10,392 nt of DNA, taken from Acidimicrobiaceae bacterium (GTDB lineage Bacteria > Actinomycetota > Acidimicrobiia > Acidimicrobiales > MedAcidi-G1). Positions 1-5,198 of the stretch are shown here, piece by piece. The translations under genes were made by a program, and so were the position numbers. A model generated the notes under the pieces. That model saw only the letters and a program-made list of their open reading frames with translations, did not search any database and had not been told where the DNA came from. Position 1 is the stretch's first letter; the number at the start of each line of letters is the position of its first letter. The stretch covers positions 11,414 through 21,805 of the forward strand of contig PAXM01000036.1 in NCBI GenBank assembly GCA_002714485.1. The letters are read 5' to 3'.

Positions 1-659
1 ATGTCAGCGACTACGAACCCGGGGCGACCGTCGGGGTTCACAACCCCAAGATTCGGTTCCAGAGTGGTAAATGGATAGTCAGCGATCCTCGGTTTGGCTG
101 CTGAGATCCTTGAAATGAGAGTGCTCTTGCCCACGTTGGGGAACCCCACTAGGGCCACGTCGGCCATCAGCCTGAGTTCGAGACGTAGCCAGCGCTCTTC
201 ACCCACCTCGCCCTGTTCAGCAAACGACGGGGCCCGACGCCGGTTACTCAGGAACTTGGCGTTGCCGCGACCGCCGTGGCCCGCCTCTGCACCCAACCAG
301 CGGTCACCATGTTGTAAAAGGTCAGCCAGTACTTCGCCCGAGTAGAGGTCGTGCACCGTAGTGCCCTCGGGGACCTTGACCACCACGTCTTCGGCGGCTC
401 TGCCGTGACGTTTCCCTCCCGATCCGTGCGCACCATCTCCTGCTCGACGGTGAGGATGATCCCGGAAGGCCAACAGGGAGGCAACGTTGTGGTCGGCTTC
501 CAGCCACACATTGCCTCCGCTGCCACCGTCGCCACCGTCGGGACCACCCTTGGGAACGTGGGCTTCACGGCGGAATGACACTGCTCCCGCGCCCCCATCC
601 CCACCGTGGACGTTTAGTCCACACTCGTCGACGAACTGCGACCCCGAACCCTGGGACAT
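1..659 (-). CDS. obg: GTPase Obg/CgtA, 3' end cut by window edge
   Basis: Obg is a ribosome-associated GTPase acting in late 50S assembly and in growth and stringent signalling. 219 residues are visible. Residues 9-160 form the glycine-rich Obg fold, with [15 protein letters not shown] at the start, a [10 protein letters not shown] stretch and [10 protein letters not shown] near 128-137. The GTPase domain then begins, with the P-loop GFPNVGKST at about 172-180 and the switch I segment [11 protein letters not shown] near 195-205. The window ends inside G3, at the VVAD of the expected DIPG motif, so the rest of the G domain and any C-terminal domain lie outside. The ATG at 659 gives a start just before the conserved FVDE. 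An AGGA lies about 9 bases upstream, and a TAGGAT box overlaps it. The gene normally follows rplU-rpmA directly; here dgt sits between on the other strand. The family assignment is very secure. Confidence 0.97.
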   Translation of the reverse strand, partial: MSQGSGSQFVDECGLNVHGGDGGAGAVSFRREAHVPKGGPDGGDGGSGGNVWLEADHNVASLLAFRDHPHRRAGDGAHGSGGKRHGRAAEDVVVKVPEGTTVHDLYSGEVLADLLQHGDRWLGAEAGHGGRGNAKFLSNRRRAPSFAEQGEVGEERWLRLELRLMADVALVGFPNVGKSTLISRISAAKPRIADYPFTTLEPNLGVVNPDGRPGFVVAD

Positions 660-725
660 GGATCGGATCCTACTGAGGGTCGCTTCGCGCCACGGGCCCG
701 TATTCCGTCTCCGTAGGGTGGGTCG
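660..725. promoter_or_regulatory. divergent obg/dgt intergenic region
   Basis: This 66-bp gap separates the two divergent starts, so any promoters for obg and dgt must overlap here or reach into the genes. On the minus strand, TAGGAT (667-672) matches the TAnnnT form of a -10 box. It ends 7 bases before the obg ATG, which would place transcription start at or next to the start codon. The same bases contain an AGGA that could be a Shine-Dalgarno site, so the two readings compete. I see no good -35 at 16-18 bp spacing. On the plus strand, AGGGTGGG just before 726 is a plausible ribosome site for dgt, and TATTCC near 701 is only a weak -10 candidate. Confidence 0.35.
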
Positions 726-1889
726 ATGAATAGTCAGGGGGAAACGGAGCGAGCTCGAATCTGGGCCTCGACCATGGATGGGCATGGATCGGACCGGGGT
801 GGTGACCTCCGGACCGCCCATCACGACAGCCGTGCCACCATCGGCGAGGTGTCCACGCACGCCCGGCCGGAGCGTGATGCGGGCCACCACCTTCCTCTGA
901 CCGAGGGCGCCACCCGAAGCGACGGTGGTGGCGACCGGGCGATCCGGGAGGCGCCGGACCGATTTCGGACCTGCTTTGAGCGGGACCGGGATCGGATCCT
1001 GCACTCCACGGCCTTTCGGCGTCTCGCCGGCAAGACCCAGGTGTTCGTCTTCCCCGAGGACCACCAACGGTCCCGCCTGACCCATGCTTTGGAGGTAGCC
1101 CAGGTGTCGAGGGCTATTGCCACCCGCCTCGGACTGAACGTCGCCCTGGCCGAAGCCATTGCCCTTGGCCATGACTGCGGCCACGGTCCAGGAGGCCACG
1201 CCAGCGAAGACGCCCTGTCGCCCTATGTGGACGGCGGGTATGACCATGCCCAGTGGGGGGCTGATGTGACGCTGGCTCCATTGAACCTGTGCGCCCAGAC
1301 CCTCGACGGGATCCGGAACCATTCTTGGTCTCGACCCGCTCCGGATACCCCCGAGGGAGAGGTCGTGAGTTGGGCCGACCGGATCGCCTACGTCTGCCAT
1401 GACTTCGAGGATGCCGTTCATGCAGGGATCGTGACCGCCAATGACCTCCCGACTGGAGTCGTCCAACGCTGCGGGACCACCCGTCGGGAACAGTTGGCCA
1501 CCTTCATCGACGGAGTCGTATCTGCCTCGACGGCTTCAGGTCACATCGGAATGGATTCCGATACTGCGGAGGCCCTCGCCGGCTTCCGGTCCTTTGATTA
1601 CGAGCGGATCTACCTGAGGCCAGAGTCTCTCACTCAGGCCAGACGGGTGGTCGACCTCCTCCGAGCTCTCGTGGACCATTTTGTCGCCAACCCCGGCGAG
1701 CTCCCACTCAGCGCAGTAGAGGACATCAGCGACGGGCCGGACAGGGACGATATGACCGGCAGTCCCTTGATGATCCACGCCGCAGTGCGCTACGTGGGCG
1801 GTATGACCGACCGGTTCGCCTGTCGGTCTGGTCTCGACCTGCTCGGCTGGGCCCCGCAACAGTTACCCGACGGACTGGATCTGGACTGA
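726..1889 (+). CDS. dgt: dGTPase-family HD-domain dNTP triphosphohydrolase
   Basis: A 387-residue HD-superfamily protein resembling deoxyguanosinetriphosphate triphosphohydrolase-like proteins, which cleave dNTPs to deoxynucleoside and triphosphate in the cytosol. Core signatures are [17 protein letters not shown] (84-100), KTQVF (103-107), [10 protein letters not shown] with His120, [14 protein letters not shown] with His149-Asp150 and His153, LDGIRNHS (193-200), [15 protein letters not shown] with Asp218, and [10 protein letters not shown] (356-365). His120, His149, Asp150 and Asp218 fit the HD metal ligands. The usual GHxPFGH has Gly for Phe here. Residues 1-75 are Asp/Arg/Gly/His-rich with no recognisable domain, so the start is uncertain. 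Met1 has AGGGTGGG upstream, and Met17 (774) is an alternative. It is the only plus-strand gene, between rpmA and obg. The family is secure; whether dGTP is the preferred substrate cannot be read from the sequence. Confidence 0.92.
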   Translation: MNSQGETERARIWASTMDGHGSDRGGDLRTAHHDSRATIGEVSTHARPERDAGHHLPLTEGATRSDGGGDRAIREAPDRFRTCFERDRDRILHSTAFRRLAGKTQVFVFPEDHQRSRLTHALEVAQVSRAIATRLGLNVALAEAIALGHDCGHGPGGHASEDALSPYVDGGYDHAQWGADVTLAPLNLCAQTLDGIRNHSWSRPAPDTPEGEVVSWADRIAYVCHDFEDAVHAGIVTANDLPTGVVQRCGTTRREQLATFIDGVVSASTASGHIGMDSDTAEALAGFRSFDYERIYLRPESLTQARRVVDLLRALVDHFVANPGELPLSAVEDISDGPDRDDMTGSPLMIHAAVRYVGGMTDRFACRSGLDLLGWAPQQLPDGLDLD

Positions 1890-2006
1890 CACCCACACTG
1901 GACCCGTCCCTGGACCTGGGTTAGGAACTAGGCCGAGAAGCAGAACGACCCACCACCGAAACGGTGTGTCGTGACCCAGCCACCGGGAACTCCGGAGGTG
2001 GGTTGG
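1890..2006. terminator. convergent dgt/rpmA tail with inverted repeats
   Basis: This 117-bp gap lies between two convergent stop codons and should hold the 3' ends of both transcripts. The best inverted repeat is CACCG-AAA-CGGTG at 1954-1966. It can be extended through a bulge by CGAC (1946-1949) pairing with GTCG (1968-1971). Read on the minus strand it is followed by a moderately T-rich stretch (GTTCTGCTTCTC), so it could end the rplU-rpmA transcript. A second, imperfect repeat pairs CCACC near 1980 with GGTGG near 1997. Neither has a true T-run, so intrinsic termination is only a possibility. Confidence 0.3.
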
Positions 2007-2258
2007 TCAGTCGGTGATGATGTCGACGAGTTTGCGGCCACCGCGGCGACCGAACTTGACCCGGCCATCAGCCGTAGCGAACAGCGTGTCGTCGCCCCCG
2101 CGACCCACATTCTCACCGGCGTGGAACTTGGTGCCCCTCTGGCGGATGATGATGCTGCCAGCGGTCACCTGGCCACCGTCGTAGACCTTGACGCCCAGGC
2201 GCTGTGCGTTGGAGTCGCGGCCGTTGCGGGTCGACCCGCCACCCTTGGTCTTTGACAT
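2007..2258 (-). CDS. rpmA: 50S ribosomal protein L27
   Basis: An 83-residue protein of full family length. L27 sits near the peptidyl-transferase centre of the 50S subunit, where its flexible N-terminus approaches the tRNA acceptor ends. The sequence carries the hallmark [16 protein letters not shown] near residues 9-24, then [19 protein letters not shown] and a C-terminal [11 protein letters not shown] segment. The N-terminus is a short MSKTKGGG, without the cleavable leader known from Firmicutes. The ATG at 2258 is preceded by GAGGGG, which lies inside the end of rplU. The frame is open further upstream, but that extension would overlap rplU and has no L27 similarity. It follows rplU by 4 bp and is surely co-transcribed with it. 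The expected next gene, obg, is displaced about 1.35 kb by dgt. Confidence 0.98.
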   Translation of the reverse strand: MSKTKGGGSTRNGRDSNAQRLGVKVYDGGQVTAGSIIIRQRGTKFHAGENVGRGGDDTLFATADGRVKFGRRGGRKLVDIITD

Positions 2259-2262
2259 TCCG

Positions 2263-2571
2263 TCAGCCCCTCGTGATTCCGGTGATCTCGATCTCGGCCA
2301 GGTGCTGACGGTGTCCCCACCGGCGACGCTGGTTGCTCTTGTTCTTGTATGTGAAGCCACGGATCTTCGGTCCCTTGGCATCACCGACGATACGAGCGGA
2401 CACGCTCGCGCCGGATAGGGCCTCTGGAGTGGCCAGAACGTCGTCACCGTCGACGACCATTACCGGCCGCAGTTCGACCTCGTTGTCTACTGATCCCAGG
2501 CGCTCGACGAGGACACGTTGTCCCTCTTCGACCCGGTATTGCTTTCCACCCGTTGCAATCACTGCGTACAT
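2263..2571 (-). CDS. rplU: 50S ribosomal protein L21
   Basis: A 102-residue protein of normal L21 length. L21 binds 23S rRNA on the solvent side of the 50S subunit. The typical start [18 protein letters not shown] is present, followed by a central [13 protein letters not shown] segment. The conserved [23 protein letters not shown] is shortened in spacing as in other L21s, and it ends [10 protein letters not shown]. The ATG at 2571 is the only sensible start. No Shine-Dalgarno sequence is evident in the roughly 12 bases before it, which is unusual for a ribosomal protein gene. A TAGCCT box lies 9 bases upstream, which would allow a leaderless or very short-leader transcript (inference). It starts 116 bp after rng ends and reads into rpmA with a 4-bp gap. 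Confidence 0.98.
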   Translation of the reverse strand: MYAVIATGGKQYRVEEGQRVLVERLGSVDNEVELRPVMVVDGDDVLATPEALSGASVSARIVGDAKGPKIRGFTYKNKSNQRRRWGHRQHLAEIEITGITRG

Positions 2572-2687
2572 AGTGGGTACAGGCTACCGGTGAGCAATGG
2601 GGGCCGCACCGGCCCACAGGTCACCTCGAGGCAGCGATTGGCGCCGGTAGTCGCCATCGACTGCCCCGATTCTGATCGATCCCATGT
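2572..2687 (-). promoter_or_regulatory. rplU leader region with GC-rich hairpin
   Basis: This 116-bp gap between rng and rplU is among the largest spacings in the minus-strand run and the natural place for a ribosomal-protein promoter or leader. It holds a perfect inverted repeat, GGGCCG-CAC-CGGCCC at 2601-2615, ending 29 bases before the rplU ATG. No T-run follows it on the minus strand. A TAGCCT -10-like box lies at 2581-2586, with no convincing -35. The hairpin could serve as an rng 3' end, an L21 or L27 feedback element, or neither. I cannot match it to a named leader family by eye. Confidence 0.35.
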
Positions 2688-4436
2688 TTATCGTCGCCCG
2701 GCTCGACCGGAGCCGGCCAGGAGGTCGTCGTCCAGATTGACCCCTCGGCCGCCGCAGTCGTCGCACGCGTTGGCGAACGATTCGAGGAGTCCCTCACCGA
2801 TGCGCTTACGGGTCATCTCCACGAGGCCCAGGTCGGATATGTCAAACACCTGAGTTCGGGTCTTGTCCCGGGCCAGTGCGTCTCGCAACGTAGTGGCCAC
2901 CTCCTGACGATTGGCCTTGACCTCCATGTCAACGAAATCGATCACGATGATGCCGCCGATGTCTCGAAGGCGCAGTTGGCGGGCAATCTCTTCGGCCGCC
3001 TCCAAATTGTTGCGGAACACCGTCTCCTCGAGGCTGGAGCGGCCCACGTTCTTGCCCGTATTGACGTCAATGACCGTCAGGGCCTCGGTGTGCTCGATGA
3101 TGAGCGACCCGCCAGACGGCAACCAGACCTTGCGGTCCAGCGCCTTGCGCAGCTGTTCGTGCACGTGGTGGCGCTCGAACAACGGCAGCGATTCGGTCTC
3201 CGGATCGTGGTACGAGATCCGGTCAACGAGGGCCGGGTTCATACTCTCCACGTAGGTTCGAACCCGGTTGAACATGTCCGGGTCATCAATCACCACGCCT
3301 CGGAAGTCCTTGTTGAACTCCTCCCGGATGAAACGGAAAGCCATCTCAGGCTCGCGGTAAAGAAGGCTGGGGGCCTGGGAACGGCCGGCTAGGTTCTCGA
3401 TCTCATCCCACTGGGTCAGGAGTCGACGCACGTCGCGCTCGATCTCTTCCTTGGTGATGTTCTCGGCTGCCGTGCGCACGATGACCCCGTGCTGCTTGGG
3501 CTTCACCCGATCCAAAACATTACGGAGACGCTTGCGCTCGGACTCCGGGAGTCGCTTGGAGATTCCGTACGTAGAGCTGTTGGGCACCAGAACCACGAAG
3601 CGTCCGGGAAGCGACACCTCTTGGGTGAGACGGGCCCCCTTGTGGGCGATCGGATTCTTGGTGACCTGGGCAAGGATGGTCTGGCGGGACCTTAGGACCT
3701 GTTCGATACGGGGTCGCCCCTTGCCTCCGAACTCCTTCTCGTCGTACTGGAGGTCACCCCGGTAGAGCACGGCGTTCTTCGGGGTTCCGATGTCCACAAA
3801 GGCGGCCTCCATCCCGGGAAGGACGTTTTGGACCTTGGACAGGTACACGTTGCCGTGGATCTCTGATACATCGTCAGCGGGCCGGGAGAGGTAGTGCTCG
3901 ATGAGTTGTCTGCCCTCGAGCACGGCGATCTGGGTGATCCCATCACTAACGCTGACGCACATCATGTAACGGCCAATGGGCTTGCCTCGGCGCTCCCGGC
4001 CACGGCGGCTCTTGAGGGTGTCCGCGTCAAGCTCCACGGGAGCATCGTCGGTAACCGCCTCCACGGGCCGGTTCCTGCCCCGCTGGCCGCCTTGGCCACT
4101 CCCCGACTGTTGGCCCTGGTTGCCACCGGCCTGACCCCGGCCACGACCTCCGCGCCGACGTCGACGCCGACGGCCTGAGTTCGAACCCGACTCGCCGCCG
4201 CCTCCTCCCTGGTTGCCGCCTTGATTGCCGCCAGTCGAACCGGCGTTAGGTGCCGGCCGGCTGTCACCGATCTGAGGCTTGGGCCCCCGTGAGTCGGGTG
4301 CTGGGCGGCTGTCACCGATCTGGGGCTTACGCCCCCCTGCACCTGGTGCAGGATGACTGTCACCAGTCAGTATTCCGGAATCAGTCGATCCGGTGTCTCC
4401 TGACCCGGCTGTGCGGGCCCCATCGTTCTCGCTCAT
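2688..4436 (-). CDS. rng: ribonuclease E/G with Arg/Gly-rich N-terminal extension
   Basis: A 582-residue endoribonuclease of the RNase E/G family, which cuts single-stranded AU-rich RNA in mRNA turnover and rRNA or tRNA maturation. Residues 1-150 are disordered in character: three 16-residue repeats (25-66), Gly/Asn/Gln tracts and a seven-Arg run with RGG-like motifs (89-101). The catalytic part starts near 155. It has an S1-like segment, GNVYLSKVQNVLPGMEAAF (195-213), then the DNase I-like region with VIDVNTGKNVGR (Asp457, Asn459) and IVIDFVDM (Asp500), which match the metal-binding acidic residues of E. coli RNase E. The Zn-link cysteines are C558 and C561 in CDDCGGRG. The protein ends about 20 residues later, so it lacks the long C-terminal degradosome scaffold of proteobacterial RNase E. 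AAGGGA precedes the ATG. It follows the DUF2344 gene by 18 bp. Confidence 0.95.
   Translation of the reverse strand: MSENDGARTAGSGDTGSTDSGILTGDSHPAPGAGGRKPQIGDSRPAPDSRGPKPQIGDSRPAPNAGSTGGNQGGNQGGGGGESGSNSGRRRRRRRGGRGRGQAGGNQGQQSGSGQGGQRGRNRPVEAVTDDAPVELDADTLKSRRGRERRGKPIGRYMMCVSVSDGITQIAVLEGRQLIEHYLSRPADDVSEIHGNVYLSKVQNVLPGMEAAFVDIGTPKNAVLYRGDLQYDEKEFGGKGRPRIEQVLRSRQTILAQVTKNPIAHKGARLTQEVSLPGRFVVLVPNSSTYGISKRLPESERKRLRNVLDRVKPKQHGVIVRTAAENITKEEIERDVRRLLTQWDEIENLAGRSQAPSLLYREPEMAFRFIREEFNKDFRGVVIDDPDMFNRVRTYVESMNPALVDRISYHDPETESLPLFERHHVHEQLRKALDRKVWLPSGGSLIIEHTEALTVIDVNTGKNVGRSSLEETVFRNNLEAAEEIARQLRLRDIGGIIVIDFVDMEVKANRQEVATTLRDALARDKTRTQVFDISDLGLVEMTRKRIGEGLLESFANACDDCGGRGVNLDDDLLAGSGRAGRR
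2698..2716 (-). terminator. 7-bp stem hairpin at the 3' end of rng
   Basis: A perfect inverted repeat, CCGGCTC-GACCG-GAGCCGG, covers the last codons of rng and ends 8 bases before its TAA stop (2688-2690). In the minus-strand RNA it would form a strong GC stem directly ahead of the stop codon. What follows (GCGACGATAAAC) has no U-run, so it is not a classical intrinsic terminator. It may act in 3' end protection or processing, or it may simply reflect GC-rich Arg/Gly codons. Confidence 0.25.
4239..4364 (-). repeat. 48-bp in-frame tandem repeat within rng
   Basis: Two full units and one partial unit encode GDSHPAPGAGGRKPQI, GDSRPAPDSRGPKPQI and GDSRPAPNAG (residues 25-40, 41-56 and 57-66 of the RNase). 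The unit boundaries are 4317-4364, 4269-4316 and 4239-4268. The units differ at several bases and residues, so the expansion is not brand new. The unit length is a multiple of three, so gain or loss of copies would keep the frame. Basic and proline residues suggest an extended linker or RNA- or protein-contact segment (inference). Confidence 0.85.
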
Positions 4437-4454
4437 AGGTGTGTTCCCTTCTCA

Positions 4455-5198
4455 TCACGCCGGCACCTTCGCCAGCGGGGCAGGGGCAACCGGGGCCATC
4501 AACGGCTCCTCGCGGTCGGTTCCCTGCGACGTCCATTGGTTCATCCTGCACACAGACCGGGCCACCAGCGGCGGATCCACCGCCGCCAGGAGTTCTGTCG
4601 GCCTGAGTGCCCGGGGCTGGGTACCCAGGTCGGCGGTCAGCCGAACCCCGGTCTCCGTAGTCCCGGTGACGCCGAGCGCGTGCACGTGGGGCCGCAGGTC
4701 CTCGATGACCGGCTTGCCCTTCCGCTCGCGTTCGACGACGATCTCGGCACGGGACAGCACATCGGCCACCCAAGCCTCGGCATCCGCACGACCGATGTCG
4801 TCGACATCCATCGACCAGGTACAGGCCACTACGGCCTGCTGTAGCGAATCGCCCTTTTCGATGGGCGCTACGGCCACTACGTCCATTCCGACGGGAAGCA
4901 CGGCATTCAGCGACTCCAACACCTCCGTCGCTGGACTGACATCCCCGTCGGCCTCCCAGGTCTTCTGGCCCCGATAACGGTCATCCACTAACTCCACGTC
5001 GAGGAATTCGGCTTCGGACTCGTGACCAGTCGAGAGTGCCAGCCCGAACGACAACTTCTGCCGCGGCGAAAAGCCCTGGCTGTAGGCCACAGCGATCCCT
5101 GCGCGCCGAAAGGCACGTTCCCAGATCCGGGCCACGTCCCGATGGCTGGTGAACCGTATCTTCCCCTTCTTGTGAAAGCGGATCCGGATTCGCATCAT
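4455..5198 (-). CDS. DUF2344 radical SAM-linked protein (TIGR03936-like)
   Basis: A 247-residue protein that fits the DUF2344 family, also called radical SAM-linked protein, whose members are found beside or fused to the B12-type radical SAM protein encoded next door. The N-terminus is characteristic: RIRFHKKGKIRFTSHRDVARIWERAFRRAG, then AYSQGFSPRQKLSFGLALSTGHESEAEFLDVEL (about 39-70). LNAVLPVGMDV lies near 97-107. The C-terminal 35 residues are variable, rich in Pro and Ala. No catalytic motif or membrane segment is visible. The start overlaps the upstream stop as ATGA, with a G-rich ribosome site (GGGGGGTGG) just before it; a second Met follows at once (5195). The overlap implies translational coupling and a fixed ratio to the radical SAM partner. 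The molecular function is unknown; a role in RNA or ribosome modification is only guessed from the neighbours. Confidence 0.9.
   Translation of the reverse strand: MMRIRIRFHKKGKIRFTSHRDVARIWERAFRRAGIAVAYSQGFSPRQKLSFGLALSTGHESEAEFLDVELVDDRYRGQKTWEADGDVSPATEVLESLNAVLPVGMDVVAVAPIEKGDSLQQAVVACTWSMDVDDIGRADAEAWVADVLSRAEIVVERERKGKPVIEDLRPHVHALGVTGTTETGVRLTADLGTQPRALRPTELLAAVDPPLVARSVCRMNQWTSQGTDREEPLMAPVAPAPLAKVPA

Noticed and set aside
726..1889. dgt as an antiphage dGTPase in a defence island
   Set aside because: Some dGTPases act in phage defence, but all visible neighbours are housekeeping genes and there is no integrase, transposase, toxin or restriction gene, so a housekeeping or regulatory role is the simpler reading.
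2259..2447. 63-codon upstream extension of rpmA
   Set aside because: It overlaps rplU out of frame and has no L27 similarity; the conserved L27 N-terminus begins at the ATG at 2258 with GAGGGG upstream.
2976..3392. 138-codon plus-strand open frame inside rng
   Set aside because: It is antisense to the conserved RNase catalytic domain and shows no recognisable fold or ribosome site.
4239..4364. CRISPR-like array
   Set aside because: The repeat is a contiguous in-frame coding repeat without spacers, inside rng.
4393..4977. 194-codon plus-strand open frame
   Set aside because: It is antisense to the DUF2344 gene and the start of rng, is rich in Ser/Thr/Ala/Arg as expected for a GC-rich shadow frame, and shows no domain.
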